From Firmicutes bacterium UBA7510 (GTDB lineage Bacteria; Bacillota; Clostridia; Tissierellales; Sedimentibacteraceae), in contig DLNM01000035.1 in NCBI GenBank assembly GCA_002479485.1, positions 250,676 through 314,675 on the forward strand: a stretch of 64,000 nucleotides of DNA, given 5' to 3'. The notes under the pieces are model-generated. The model had not been told where the DNA came from. It worked only from the letters and a program-made list of their open reading frames with translations, and searched no databases. The stretch's first letter is position 1; the number at the start of each line of letters is the position of its first letter. The position numbers and the translations under genes are program-made. Of this stretch, positions 51,954 to 61,700 are shown piece after piece.

Positions 51954-54143
51954 ATGGCAAAAACACTAGTGTTAGCTGAAAAACCATCTGTTGGAAGGGA
52001 TTTGGCTAAGGTATTAAAATGCAATCAAAATAAAGGTTCTTATATAGAGGGTAATAATTATGTTGTAACATGGGCGTTGGGTCATCTTGTCGGTCTTCAG
52101 GACCCAGAGGACTATGATGATAAATATAAGCAATGGTCAATGGAGACTTTACCTATGCTTCCTGAGCCAATGAAGCTTACTATATTAAAGAAAACCGCTA
52201 AGCAGTATCACGAGGTAAAAAAACAGCTTTTTAGAGATGATATAAATGAAATAGTAATAGCTACAGACGCAGGCCGTGAGGGTGAATTAGTTGGAAGATG
52301 GATATTAGAAAAAGCAGGAGTAAAAAAACCTGTTAAAAGACTGTGGATATCATCACAGACTGACAAGGCAATTAAGGATGGATTTAATAATCTAAAGCCA
52401 GGATCAGCATATCAAAATTTATACAAAGCAGCGGTTTGTAGAGCTGAAGCAGATTGGATTGTAGGATTAAATATCACAAGAGCACTAACCTGTAAGTATA
52501 ATGCTCAACTATCAGCTGGAAGAGTTCAATCACCAACTCTTGCTATGATTGTGCAAAGAGAAGATGAAATTAAGAATTTTGTGCCTAAAGATTATTATAC
52601 TGTATCAGCAAAATCTAAGGATTTTTCTTTGCAATGGACTGATAAGAATAACAATCAAAGAACCTTTAATCAAGACTTTGCAAATGATGTACTAGCACGT
52701 ATTAAAGGTAATGATGCAAATATAGTTGATTTGAATGAGATCGTAAAGAAAAAATATGCACCAAATTTATATGATTTAACTGAGCTTCAAAGAGATGCGA
52801 ATAAAATTTGGGGATATTCAGCAAAACAGACTCTTTCAATTATGCAAAGATTATATGAAAACTACAAGATTTTGACATATCCAAGAACAGATTCTAAATA
52901 TATTTCAACTGATATAGTTCAGACTTTACCTGAAAGGTTAAAGGCTATAGCTATAGGAGATTATAGAGTATTGGCGCTTGATATTCTGAGAAAAGGTGTT
53001 AAATCGAATAAAAGCTATGTTGATGATTCAAAGGTTTCAGATCATCATGCCATAATCCCAACTGAAGAAAGTCCAAAATTGTCTAACCTAAATACCGAGG
53101 AAAAAAATATATATGATTTAGTTGTTAGAAGGTTTTTAAGTGTTATGTTACCTCCATTTGAATATATACAAACTAATATAATTGCTGATATAAATGGTGA
53201 AAGGTTTGTTGCTAAGGGGAAGGTTGTTAAAGCAAAGGGCTGGAAAAGTGTTTATGATATAGAGGACGAGGATGAAAATGAGGATGATATTAAGGATCAA
53301 ATTTTACCCAAACTTTCTATAGGAGATACAATAAAAATCATTTCGTCAACAGTAGGCAATGGAAAGACAAAGCCACCGTCAAGATTTAACGAGGGAACAC
53401 TTTTACTTGCTATGGAAAATCCACATAAATATATTAAGGTTGACAGTGCTTCAGCAAAAACACTAGGAGAAACAGGTGGACTTGGAACAGTTGCTACAAG
53501 AGCTGATATTATTGAAAAACTATTTAATTCTTTTGTTATTGAGAAACAAGGCAAGGAGATAATCCCAACATCTAAGGGAAGACAGTTAATTGAGCTTGTT
53601 CCAAAAGACTTAAAATCTCCTCTTTTAACTGCAAATTGGGAAAATCATCTGGAAGATATTAGTAAAGGTAAATTAGATGATAAAAAATTTATAGATGATA
53701 TGAAAAAATACACTAAGGAACTTCTCAATGATGTAAAAGGTACGGATAGCAAGTTTGTTCATGATAATATAACAGGTGTTAAATGTCCTGAGTGCGGTAA
53801 AAAAATGTTAGAGGTTAAAGCAAAGACTGGTGTTATGTATGTTTGTCAGGACAGAGAATGTGGACACAGAGAAACCATAAGCAGAAATACAAATGCAAGA
53901 TGTCCAGAATGTAAGAAAAAATTAGTTATCAAGGGCAGCGGTGAAGGCAAAATTTATGTATGCTCGGGAGAAAACTGCAATTTTAGAGAAAAGGCTTCCG
54001 TGTTTGAACAGCGATTTAAAAATGATAAAAAGGCTGATAAAAGAGATGTCAATAATTATATGAAAAAAATGAAAAAACAAGCTGAAGAAGAACTATCAAA
54101 GGACAATCCATTTGCAGCTCTAGGGGATTTATTTAAGAAATAA
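51954..54143 (+). CDS. topB: DNA topoisomerase III
   Basis: A type IA topoisomerase of 729 aa that decatenates and relaxes negatively supercoiled DNA. The Toprim domain starts LVLAEKPSVGRDLAKVL and has TDAGREGELVGR; the catalytic tyrosine is in ILTYPRTDSKYIS (about residue 310); SAGRVQSPTLAMIV is family-typical. Two C-terminal zinc ribbons are seen (about 605-640 and 650-680; CPECGKKM..C..C and CPECKKKL..C..C). AAGGAG precedes the ATG. Such two-ribbon forms are usual in Firmicutes; plasmid-type TopB is not implied. Confidence 0.95.
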   Translation: MAKTLVLAEKPSVGRDLAKVLKCNQNKGSYIEGNNYVVTWALGHLVGLQDPEDYDDKYKQWSMETLPMLPEPMKLTILKKTAKQYHEVKKQLFRDDINEIVIATDAGREGELVGRWILEKAGVKKPVKRLWISSQTDKAIKDGFNNLKPGSAYQNLYKAAVCRAEADWIVGLNITRALTCKYNAQLSAGRVQSPTLAMIVQREDEIKNFVPKDYYTVSAKSKDFSLQWTDKNNNQRTFNQDFANDVLARIKGNDANIVDLNEIVKKKYAPNLYDLTELQRDANKIWGYSAKQTLSIMQRLYENYKILTYPRTDSKYISTDIVQTLPERLKAIAIGDYRVLALDILRKGVKSNKSYVDDSKVSDHHAIIPTEESPKLSNLNTEEKNIYDLVVRRFLSVMLPPFEYIQTNIIADINGERFVAKGKVVKAKGWKSVYDIEDEDENEDDIKDQILPKLSIGDTIKIISSTVGNGKTKPPSRFNEGTLLLAMENPHKYIKVDSASAKTLGETGGLGTVATRADIIEKLFNSFVIEKQGKEIIPTSKGRQLIELVPKDLKSPLLTANWENHLEDISKGKLDDKKFIDDMKKYTKELLNDVKGTDSKFVHDNITGVKCPECGKKMLEVKAKTGVMYVCQDRECGHRETISRNTNARCPECKKKLVIKGSGEGKIYVCSGENCNFREKASVFEQRFKNDKKADKRDVNNYMKKMKKQAEEELSKDNPFAALGDLFKK

Positions 54144-54214
54144 AAACAAAATGATTACTACAAAATTAGAAATACAAATTTATGATAACTATATATAAAA
54201 ATTTTGGAGAAAAT

Positions 54215-54736
54215 ATGTTTTTAGATACTATTAAAAAAATAATACTTATTGGTAGTGCAGGTAGTGGTAAAAGCTATATGTCAAACATATTAGCCAAAAT
54301 TACTGGTTTGCCACTTATTCATCTTGATAATGAGTTTTGGAAACCCAATTGGGAGAAGACTAAAAGGGATGAATGGATAGAAAAGCAAAATCAAATTATA
54401 AATGCTAAAGAGTGGATTATTGATGGCAACTATAATAGTACTATGGAGTTAAGATTTGCAGCTGCTGATTTAGTTATATTTCTAGACATTAATCGCTTAG
54501 TATGTATATGGAGTGCTATAAAAAGACATGGGAAGAAACGCTCAGATTTACCAGATTATTTAGAAGAAAAGTTTGACAAAGAGTTTTTTGATTTTTGCAA
54601 ATTAATTTGGAATTTTAAGAAAACAGATAAAAATAAAATTTTAGCACTTCATGAAAAGTATCCTGATAAAAAGTTTATAACAATAAAAAGTCGCAAAGAT
54701 GTTAATAAGTTTCTTGAAGAATTGGCTAAAAAATAA
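54215..54736 (+). CDS. FlaR/adenylate-kinase-like P-loop protein
   Basis: A 173-aa nucleotide kinase-like protein. Walker A is IGSAGSGKSYMS (about residues 12-23), followed by PLIHLDNEFWKPNW and WIIDGNYNSTMELR, the sequence pattern of proteins named DNA topology modulation protein FlaR. The real role is uncertain; the fold suggests phosphorylation of a small molecule. TTGGAG lies 7 bases before ATG 54215. Confidence 0.82.
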   Translation: MFLDTIKKIILIGSAGSGKSYMSNILAKITGLPLIHLDNEFWKPNWEKTKRDEWIEKQNQIINAKEWIIDGNYNSTMELRFAAADLVIFLDINRLVCIWSAIKRHGKKRSDLPDYLEEKFDKEFFDFCKLIWNFKKTDKNKILALHEKYPDKKFITIKSRKDVNKFLEELAKK

Positions 54737-54752
54737 TTTTTTGGAGGAAATC

Positions 54753-55472
54753 ATGTCAACATGGAACCCTTGGAGAGGATGTCACAGAAAAAGCGAAGGC
54801 TGTGAGCACTGTTATATATTTAGAGCAAATGATAGAAAGAAAATAGATACTAATATTGTTTATAAGACTGAAGAATTTGATAAACCAATTAAAAAGGATA
54901 GTAAGGGTAATTATAAAATAAAATCTGGTCAAATGGTATATTTGTGCTTTAATGCAGATTTTTTAGTGGAAGATGCAGATGAGTGGAGAAGCGAAGTTTG
55001 GGATATGATAAGGACTAGAAGCGATCTTACTTTTATGTTTTTGACTAAAAGAATTGAAAGGTTTAATATTGGTTTACCTAAGGATTTTGATGGTAACTTT
55101 AATCATGTTATAGTTTGTTGTACTATTGAAAATCAAGAAAGAGCAGATGAGCGCTTACCTATTTTTAAAGCTTTACCGATAAAGCATAAGATGATAACTA
55201 TTCAGCCTATGCTTGAAAAAATTGATATATCTAAATATCTTGATGATGATATAGAATATGTTGTAGTTGGCGGAGAATCCGGAAAAGATGTTAGACCTTT
55301 AGACTATGAATGGGTTATAGACATAAGAAGACAGTGTATAGAAGCAAATGTATCTTTTGATTTTAGACAACTAGGTTCGATTTTCATAAAAGACGGGAAA
55401 ATTTACAATGTTAAGAGACAGCTTCTTTGTTCTCAAGCAAGAAAAGCTGATATTGATTATGTAAAACAGTGA
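54753..55472 (+). CDS. DUF5131 (phage Gp37/Gp68-like) protein
   Basis: A 239-aa protein of the DUF5131 family. The N-terminus has WNPWRGCHRKSEGCEHCYI, three cysteines in CxxxxxxCxxC spacing that could bind a [4Fe-4S] cluster as in radical-SAM enzymes; later VVVGGESGKDVRPLDYEWV and FDFRQLGSIF are family blocks. Relatives occur in phages and mobile DNA and are linked to spore photoproduct-like repair only by fold. GGAGG lies 6 bases before ATG 54753. Confidence 0.85.
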   Translation: MSTWNPWRGCHRKSEGCEHCYIFRANDRKKIDTNIVYKTEEFDKPIKKDSKGNYKIKSGQMVYLCFNADFLVEDADEWRSEVWDMIRTRSDLTFMFLTKRIERFNIGLPKDFDGNFNHVIVCCTIENQERADERLPIFKALPIKHKMITIQPMLEKIDISKYLDDDIEYVVVGGESGKDVRPLDYEWVIDIRRQCIEANVSFDFRQLGSIFIKDGKIYNVKRQLLCSQARKADIDYVKQ

Positions 55473-55499
55473 TTTTAATTTCTAAATATTGGAGTTCAA

Positions 55500-55910
55500 A
55501 TGAAAAAATATAATTGTATAATAATTTTAAATAAGGATAAGACAAAGCTATTGTTTTGTAAAAGAGTATCAAATCCATATATAGGCTTATATAATTTCGT
55601 TGGTGGAAAAGTTGAGGATAATGAAACGTCCATAGATGCTGCTTATCGTGAACTTTACGAAGAAACAGGTATTACTAAGTTAGATACAATACTTGAACCA
55701 TTTATGGATTTTATATGGCATATGCATAATATTCATATGGAAGTTTATGTAGGGGTTTTAAACAAAGACGTAGTCTTGTTGCCTGAAAAGAATCCACTAC
55801 ATTGGTTAGGCTTTGATGAGAATTTCTTTGATATGAGTACTTTTGCGGGCGAAGGAAATATAGGACATATGATAGAAATATTGAAAATTACACCACAGAT
55901 ATTTAGCTAG
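55500..55910 (+). CDS. NUDIX hydrolase
   Basis: A 136-aa NUDIX protein of the MutT type. The box begins VGGKVEDNETSIDAAYRELY and continues EETG (about residues 39-62). The start YNCIIILNKDKTKLLFCKR is typical of 8-oxo-dGTP or diadenosine hydrolases; the true substrate is not clear. It has a weak ribosome site (TTGGAG) and shares the local run with DUF5131 and the TmrB-like gene. Confidence 0.9.
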   Translation: MKKYNCIIILNKDKTKLLFCKRVSNPYIGLYNFVGGKVEDNETSIDAAYRELYEETGITKLDTILEPFMDFIWHMHNIHMEVYVGVLNKDVVLLPEKNPLHWLGFDENFFDMSTFAGEGNIGHMIEILKITPQIFS

Positions 55911-55927
55911 GGTAGGTGGTTATTGTT

Positions 55928-56458
55928 ATGATTATTTGGATAAACGGTGCGTTTGGTGTTGGAAAAACTTCTGTGGCAATTCAATTAAGTAAGATACTAA
56001 GTAATTCCTATGTATTTGATCCTGAAATGACTGGTGAATATATATGGGATAATCTGCCTGAAGCATTAAGTCGTAAGGGTGATTTTCAAGATATTCCCCT
56101 TTGGAGTGATTTTAATTATCAAATGCTTGATTACATACAAAAAGTCTGGGATGGAACTGTTATAGTTCCAATGACTATAATAAATCCACTCTACTATGAA
56201 GAGCTTATTTTAAAGCTTGAAGAAAATGGCTCAAAATTACATCATTTTATATTAACTGCAGATAAAGAAATTTTATTAGAAAGACTAATTAAAAGAGGGG
56301 ATTTTGATACATCTTGGCCTGCAAATCAAATTGACAGATGTATTTATGCATTTGACAATTTGATTCAAGGAATTAAAATTGATACATGTAATTTAAGTAT
56401 AGACGAGGTCGTATATAGAATAATTTCTATTATAAATATGAAAGACGATATTTTTTAA
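55928..56458 (+). CDS. TmrB-like P-loop protein
   Basis: A 176-aa ATP-binding protein resembling Bacillus TmrB, which gives tunicamycin resistance by binding the drug. Matching parts are IIWINGAFGVGKTSVA (Walker A), the DPEMTGEYIWDNLPEAL segment, DIPLWSDFNYQML, VIVPMTIINPLYYEE, LHHFILTADKEILLERL and NQIDRCIYAFD. The TmrB C-terminal amphipathic extension is missing, so membrane binding and a resistance role are not certain. AGGTGG lies 8 bases before ATG 55928. Confidence 0.85.
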   Translation: MIIWINGAFGVGKTSVAIQLSKILSNSYVFDPEMTGEYIWDNLPEALSRKGDFQDIPLWSDFNYQMLDYIQKVWDGTVIVPMTIINPLYYEELILKLEENGSKLHHFILTADKEILLERLIKRGDFDTSWPANQIDRCIYAFDNLIQGIKIDTCNLSIDEVVYRIISIINMKDDIF

Positions 56459-56478
56459 TTTAGTAAAATATCGTCTTT
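56441..56478. terminator. Bidirectional terminator between convergent genes
   Basis: AAAGACGATATTTT pairs with AAAATATCGTCTTT. It includes the last codons of the TmrB-like gene. Confidence 0.85.
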
Positions 56479-56489
56479 ATCTATTTTAT

Positions 56490-57248
56490 TTACGAAATTG
56501 CTTCTGAGCCTATTTTAAAGTCCCAACCATCTTTATTTTTCCTAGCAGTGCAGTCCTGGAAGAAGTACGCTCCCAGTCCACTGCGCCATTTTTGTGCATT
56601 AAACATAAAACTGTTTTTTGATTCTTTTGTAACCTCAAAGCTAAATAATATACCATTTTCAAAATAAAGTTTTTCTTTGTCTATATATCCATCCTTGCTA
56701 AGTTGGTCAAAAGTTCCTGATACTGTTTCTAGGCTGTATTTGTTCCCTAATACATAAATTAATGCACTTTTTTCAGCATCAGTTAAATTTGTTGTTTTTG
56801 ATAAGTCAAAGGCTAATATATCAATATCCGTATTAAGTCCTTTGTCAGTTTCCCAAAGCTTATCAAATACTTTTTCATATAATCCAACCAAATCATCTTT
56901 TTGTTCAATAAAATTAATATATTTTATATCACCTAATTTAGCTGGATAAGTTTCCATAATCATACCATCATAACCTATTTTAACAATAGAGCCAGGTTTA
57001 ATTTTGCTTGCATCAAAGTCAAAATCAGTAGAAACAGTATAAATATCACTAGATTTTGCATCATCTTCCGCATTTGCAACTAGCATATAATTGTCATAAA
57101 TTTTTATTACTTTTCCTATTAATATTGAATTTGCCTGTTCATTTGAAGGTGTGTCATTAACCGGGATATTTGGCTGAGTAGTTGATGAACATCCACTAAG
57201 CAGTACAAGCAATGTTATAATAACTAGCAATAAAGTTGTTTTTTTCAT
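56490..57248 (-). CDS. Putative lipoprotein, DUF3221-like N-terminal part
   Basis: A 252-aa lipoprotein with lipobox LLSGC (Cys about residue 20). After a Pro/Ser/Asn linker there is a small beta barrel, ILIGKVIKIYDNYMLVA to KIKPGSIVKIGYDG, like the DUF3221/OB-type domain found in clostridial and Bacillus lipoproteins. The C-terminal 120 residues (from GLYEKVFDKLW) form another domain with LTDAEKSALIYVLGNKY. Role unknown. ATG 57248 follows GGAGGT by 5 bases. The leader carries element D. Confidence 0.75.
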   Translation of the reverse strand: MKKTTLLLVIITLLVLLSGCSSTTQPNIPVNDTPSNEQANSILIGKVIKIYDNYMLVANAEDDAKSSDIYTVSTDFDFDASKIKPGSIVKIGYDGMIMETYPAKLGDIKYINFIEQKDDLVGLYEKVFDKLWETDKGLNTDIDILAFDLSKTTNLTDAEKSALIYVLGNKYSLETVSGTFDQLSKDGYIDKEKLYFENGILFSFEVTKESKNSFMFNAQKWRSGLGAYFFQDCTARKNKDGWDFKIGSEAIS

Positions 57249-57253
57249 AATTA

Positions 57254-57300
57254 CCTCCATTACGCCGCTTCATGGCGTCTCAAAAATTGATGAAGAATCT
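57254..57300 (-). repeat. Hairpin leader of the lipoprotein gene (element D)
   Basis: On the minus strand ACGCC-ATGAAGC-GGCGT (57278-57262) lies just before GGAGGT, as in element A, and GATTCTTCATCAA (57299-57287) repeats the 13-mer of element C. This leader is thus a mosaic of parts seen in two other leaders. Confidence 0.6.
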
Positions 57301-57466
57301 TTTTTAGAATTAAATACATTATTTGTTATTTAAGACGTATTTTATTAAATAATGTTCCGTATTTGAAGTTAATATGCTATGATGTTTAATAGAAATTATA
57401 AATAGTTGCAAGGGTCGCTGAAATTATACAAAACTCAGGCTGCCATGAAATTGAAAATTGTAGTAG

Positions 57467-57495
57467 TTGATTGGAAAATGTTATTATGATATAAT
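57467..57495 (+). promoter_or_regulatory. Promoter of the ubiD operon
   Basis: TTGATT (57467-57472) and TATAAT (57490-57495), 17-bp spacer and extended TGA. It lies about 35 bases before the ubiD ATG, so the mRNA has almost no leader. Confidence 0.7.
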
Positions 57496-57531
57496 ATAAT
57501 AGTTTTTTATTTATTAGGAAGGAAGTGTAAA

Positions 57532-59229
57532 ATGGCTTACAAAGATTTACAGCACTTTATTAGTGATCTTGATAAAAGAGGAGAGTTAAAAAGAATTGAG
57601 GCTGAGGTTTCCTCTAATTTAGAGATTACTGAGATAACCGATCGTATTTCAAAAGAATATGGACCAGCTCTACTATTTGAAAACGTTACTAATTCAAAAT
57701 ATCCTGTTTTAATCAATGCAATGGGAACTTATGAGCGTATGAGTTTATCTCTAGGTGCTGAAACCTTAGATGAAATAGGGAATGAAATTGCCAAATATTT
57801 AAATTTATCAAACTATTTATCTATAAAAAAATTGTTTAAAAGCATACCAATGCTATTAAGATTGTTGTATGTATTTCCACTTAAAAAGTTTGGAAAGGGA
57901 GCATGTCAAGAGGTTATTGAACATAATGTTGATTTAGATACCTTGCCTGTTTTAAAGTGTTGGCCACAGGATGCTGAAAGATTTTTTACTCTTCCGCTTG
58001 TTTTTACTAAAGAACATAACTCTAATCATCAAAATGTTGGTATGTACCGTATGCAGGTTTTGGATAAAACAAGTACAGGCATGCACTGGCATAAGCATAA
58101 GGATGGTACAAACATATATAGAGGTTATATAAAGTCTAACAAAAAAATGCCTATTTCAGTGGCTCTGGGGTGTGATCCAGCTATTACTTATGCTGCAACT
58201 GCTCCGTTACCAAAGGAGATAGATGAAATGATGCTAGCTGGTTGGTTAAGAAAGAAAAATGTCAAGATGGTTAAAAGTATAACAAATGATATTTATGTAC
58301 CAGCTGATGCTGAAATTGTGTTGGAGGGTTATGTTGACCCATCTGAAGATTTAGTATTAGAGGGACCATTTGGTGACCACACAGGATACTATTCACTTGC
58401 TGATTATTATCCAAGATTTCATGTAACATGCATAACACATAAGAAAAATGCTATTTTTCCTACTACTATTGTGGGCAAGCCTCCTATGGAAGATTGTTAT
58501 ATGGCAAAGGCAACTGAAAGAATATTTTTACCAATGTTAAAAATGCAAATACCTGAAATGATAGATTTAAATTTACCTTTAGAGGGAGTTTTCCATAACT
58601 GTGCTATTATTTCTGTTCGTAATACTTACCCTGGATGCGCTAGAAAGGTTATGAATTCAGTATGGGGTATGGGACAGATGATGTATACAAAACTTATAAT
58701 AATAGTAGATGAAACAGTTAATGTTCAAAATCCGATAGAAGTTCGTGATGCAATACTTAATAATATAAGTGGAGAAGAGCGTATGTTTTTCTCAGAAGGA
58801 CCACTTGATGCACTTGATCATTCATCAAATTTACCTTTATATGGCTGTAGACTTGGTATAGATGCAACAACTAATGATAAAAATAAAACAGATAAAACAT
58901 CTACATATAAGTTTTTATCTGTGAAAAAGGAAAGACCATGGCAGGCTAAGGAAGCTATTGAAGAACATCTAAAAAATAGCGAGGATAGATTTGTAGCTGC
59001 CTTTGATCATGATGTTGATATAAACAATATATCCTTTGTAATGTGGAAGCTATTTAACAATGTGGATGCAAGCAGGGATATGGTATTTTATGAAGATAAA
59101 ATAGGTGTAGATGCAACTAAGAAATGGAAAGAGGAAGGATTAACACGAGGCTGGCCAGATGATATAAATATGTCTGACGATATTATAGAGCGCGTTGACA
59201 GGAGATGGAATGAGTACGGTTTTAACTAA
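57532..59229 (+). CDS. UbiD-family prFMN-dependent decarboxylase (menaquinone/MqnL type)
   Basis: A 565-aa UbiD-fold decarboxylase that uses the prenylated flavin made by UbiX. Recognisable parts are PVLINAMGTYERMSLSLG, VLKCWPQDAERFFTLPLVFTK, the prFMN segment EGPFGDHTGYYS, VGKPPMEDCYMAKATERIF and YPGCARKVMNSVWGMGQM. The length and central block favour the group of futalosine-pathway menaquinone decarboxylases over the shorter aromatic-acid UbiD. It overlaps ubiA by 20 bases, so the two are co-translated. GGAAGGAAGTG precedes the ATG. Confidence 0.87.
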   Translation: MAYKDLQHFISDLDKRGELKRIEAEVSSNLEITEITDRISKEYGPALLFENVTNSKYPVLINAMGTYERMSLSLGAETLDEIGNEIAKYLNLSNYLSIKKLFKSIPMLLRLLYVFPLKKFGKGACQEVIEHNVDLDTLPVLKCWPQDAERFFTLPLVFTKEHNSNHQNVGMYRMQVLDKTSTGMHWHKHKDGTNIYRGYIKSNKKMPISVALGCDPAITYAATAPLPKEIDEMMLAGWLRKKNVKMVKSITNDIYVPADAEIVLEGYVDPSEDLVLEGPFGDHTGYYSLADYYPRFHVTCITHKKNAIFPTTIVGKPPMEDCYMAKATERIFLPMLKMQIPEMIDLNLPLEGVFHNCAIISVRNTYPGCARKVMNSVWGMGQMMYTKLIIIVDETVNVQNPIEVRDAILNNISGEERMFFSEGPLDALDHSSNLPLYGCRLGIDATTNDKNKTDKTSTYKFLSVKKERPWQAKEAIEEHLKNSEDRFVAAFDHDVDINNISFVMWKLFNNVDASRDMVFYEDKIGVDATKKWKEEGLTRGWPDDINMSDDIIERVDRRWNEYGFN

Positions 59230-60085
59230 AATATATAATAAAATTAAAGATTATGGAAAGTTAGTTATGTTTTCTCATACAATTTTCTCTCTAGGTTTTG
59301 CTTTGGTTTCTATGCTATTGGCTGCAAATGGATTTCCAAAATTTTCAATATTGTTTTGGATATTAATTTGCTTTTTAGGAGCAAGGACCGGTGCTAATGC
59401 TATTAATAGAGTAATTGATGCTGAAATTGATGCGAGAAATCCTCGAACTGCAAATAGACAAGTACCAAAGGGTGAAATGAAAAAGAAAGAAATAATTATT
59501 TTTACTTTAATTTGTTTTTTAATTATGCTATTTGGTGCATATAAACTAAATTTCATCTGCCTTATATTATCACCAATTGCGCTGTTTTTAATGATAATTT
59601 ACTCGTATTGTAAGAGATTTACTTTCTTATGCCATTTAGTTTTAGGAGTTACTTGTGCTTGTGCACCAGTTGGAGCTTGGCTAGCTATAACAGGTGAAAT
59701 TTCTTTAATTCCATTAGTTATGGGTGCTGCAAATACCCTTTGGGTTGCGGGATTTGATATAATTTATGGCTCTCAAGATTATGAGTTTGATAAAGCTAAC
59801 AATTTGCATTCAATACCTGTTCAATTTGGAGTAAAAAATGCTTTGAGGATTGCAATGTCATTTCATGTACTAACAGTTATGTTTTTAATAGCACTTGGTT
59901 TATTGTCAGGTGAACTTGGAATAATATATTTTATTGGAGTTTTTATAATATCTATACTGTTAGCAGTTCAATACAAAATAGTTTCACCAACAAATCTTAC
60001 AAATGTTAATATAGCATCATATAGCGTTAATCAGCTAGTTAGCTTGACATTTTTGGCGTTTGGACTTTTAGATATTATAATGTAG
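59210..60085 (+). CDS. UbiA-family prenyltransferase (MqnP-like)
   Basis: A 291-aa membrane enzyme with about eight helices that attaches a polyprenyl chain to an aromatic acid. The first aspartate motif is NAINRVIDAEIDARNPRT and the second is DIIYGSQDYEFDKANNL. Both Mg-diphosphate sites are thus intact. Its position between ubiD and ubiX points to 1,4-dihydroxy-6-naphthoate or hydroxybenzoate as acceptor, inference from context. ATG 59210 lies inside the end of ubiD, after AGGAGATGGA. Confidence 0.9.
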   Translation: MSTVLTKIYNKIKDYGKLVMFSHTIFSLGFALVSMLLAANGFPKFSILFWILICFLGARTGANAINRVIDAEIDARNPRTANRQVPKGEMKKKEIIIFTLICFLIMLFGAYKLNFICLILSPIALFLMIIYSYCKRFTFLCHLVLGVTCACAPVGAWLAITGEISLIPLVMGAANTLWVAGFDIIYGSQDYEFDKANNLHSIPVQFGVKNALRIAMSFHVLTVMFLIALGLLSGELGIIYFIGVFIISILLAVQYKIVSPTNLTNVNIASYSVNQLVSLTFLAFGLLDIIM

Positions 60086-60100
60086 ATTTTAGAGGTGTAT

Positions 60101-60691
60101 ATGAAAAAAATAATAGTAGGTATAACGGGGGCTAGTGGCAGTATATATTTTCTCAGGCTCATGGAGAACCTTATAAAAGAAAATATGAGTATATACGTTG
60201 TAGCTTCTGAACAGGGTAAAAATGTACTTAAGTATGAAACAGGAGTTGAACTTGAAACTCAAATTGGGGTTTGGAAAAAAACAAATAATGAAATATATTT
60301 AGAGGACAATGATAATCTGTTCTCCCCTATTGCTAGCGGATCCTTTGGCTGTGATAAAATGATTATTGTACCTTGCTCTATGTCAACATTAGCTGAAATA
60401 GCAAATGGTATAACAAAAACACTGTTAAATCGTAGTGCTGATGTTATGATTAAAGAGCGTAAAAAGCTTGTTTTAGTACCAAGAGAAACTCCATTATCTT
60501 CAATACATTTGGAGAATATGCTGAAATTGTCTAATATAGGTGTAACAATTTTACAAGCAACACCAGGATTTTATAATTTTCCTAAGACAATGGATGATTT
60601 AATTAATTTTGTTGTTGGAAAAGCACTTGATAGTTTAGAAATTAATAATGAAAGTTATATAAGATGGGAAGGTAAAAATGAAAAAAAATAG
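60101..60691 (+). CDS. UbiX-family flavin prenyltransferase
   Basis: UbiX joins dimethylallyl phosphate to FMN to make prFMN for UbiD. The 196-aa protein has KKIIVGITGASGSIY at the N-terminus, IASGSFGCDKMIIVPCSMSTLA in the flavin site, VLVPRETPLSSIHLENML and PGFYNFP, all family blocks. AGAGGTG precedes ATG 60101. The end overlaps the next gene by 14 bases. Confidence 0.93.
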   Translation: MKKIIVGITGASGSIYFLRLMENLIKENMSIYVVASEQGKNVLKYETGVELETQIGVWKKTNNEIYLEDNDNLFSPIASGSFGCDKMIIVPCSMSTLAEIANGITKTLLNRSADVMIKERKKLVLVPRETPLSSIHLENMLKLSNIGVTILQATPGFYNFPKTMDDLINFVVGKALDSLEINNESYIRWEGKNEKK

Positions 60692-61652
60692 TAGAATTTT
60701 AATAGTATTATTTATAGCAATAATGTTATTTACAGGATGCAGTAAATATTTTGTTATAAATAATTACAAAGATATTCCAGGTAATAACAATGCAAACGCT
60801 AAAAAAACAGTTATTCGTATAGGCATGATGTCCTCTACTGATGTAATTCCCTACGTTTTAATTAATGAAAAAGGAATTGCAGATAAATTTAATATTGATT
60901 TACAATTAGAGGTTTTTACTTCTGCTAAGGATAGAGATGCCGCGTTGCAAGCAGGAGAGTTAGATGGAGTTTTAACAGACTATATAGGAGTATGTATGTA
61001 TCAAAATGCAGGTTTTGATGTGAAAATAACTGGTATAACTGATGGAGATTACGTATTAGTTGCAGGAAAAAACACTGGTATTGAGTCAATGGATATGATA
61101 AAAGATAAAAGTATTGCAATATCTGAAAACACTTTAATTGACTATACATTAGATTTAATATTAGAGAAAAATAATATGAATACTGATGATGTTGTAAAAG
61201 AAATAGTACCAAGAATTCCAGATAGATTAGAACTACTTCGCAATGATAAGATAGATTTAGGCTTATTGCCTGAGCCATTTGCTACCTTAGCAATTAAGGA
61301 TGGCGCCAAACCTCTAGGTAGTGCAAATGAATTTGGTTTATACCCAGCAGTTTCTGCATTTACAAAAAAATCCTTAGATGAGAAATCAGAAGCTATAACA
61401 AATCTTTATAAGGCTTATAATGATGCTGTAGAGTATATAAATAGCACAGATATAAATGAATATGATGAAATAGTTATAAAAGCTGTTGGATATCCAGAGG
61501 AGATGATAGGTAAACTTGATAATAAGGAGTTTAGAATTAGCAGTCTGCCACCTAAGGAAGATGTGGAAACAGCAATTAAATGGGCAATTAATAGAGGATT
61601 GTGTAAAGACTCTTTAACATATGACCAGATGATTTATGATGTAAATAAATAA
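60678..61652 (+). CDS. ABC transporter substrate-binding lipoprotein (NitT/TauT/THI5-like)
   Basis: A 324-aa lipoprotein with lipobox LFTGC (Cys about residue 20) and a periplasmic-binding fold of the SsuA/TauA/THI5 type: IRIGMMSSTDVIPYVLINEKG, AALQAGELDGVLTDYIG, KDKSIAISENTLIDYTLD and LGLLPEPFATLAIKDG. This family also includes MqnA/MqnD enzymes of menaquinone synthesis, but the lipobox and the adjacent ATPase and permease mark it as a transport receptor. The ligand is unknown, though the ubiD/A/X genes suggest an aromatic acid. It overlaps ubiX. Confidence 0.88.
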   Translation: MKKNSRILIVLFIAIMLFTGCSKYFVINNYKDIPGNNNANAKKTVIRIGMMSSTDVIPYVLINEKGIADKFNIDLQLEVFTSAKDRDAALQAGELDGVLTDYIGVCMYQNAGFDVKITGITDGDYVLVAGKNTGIESMDMIKDKSIAISENTLIDYTLDLILEKNNMNTDDVVKEIVPRIPDRLELLRNDKIDLGLLPEPFATLAIKDGAKPLGSANEFGLYPAVSAFTKKSLDEKSEAITNLYKAYNDAVEYINSTDINEYDEIVIKAVGYPEEMIGKLDNKEFRISSLPPKEDVETAIKWAINRGLCKDSLTYDQMIYDVNK

Positions 61653-61700
61653 GTCGAAGAGTAATTCAAATATATTGATGTTATAAGAAAGAGATAAATT

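Noticed and set aside
57410..57465. Possible riboswitch upstream of ubiD (GGGTCGCTG .. CAGGCTGCC)
   Set aside because: The arms do not pair well and a better promoter lies downstream of them, so they would not be in the ubiD mRNA.
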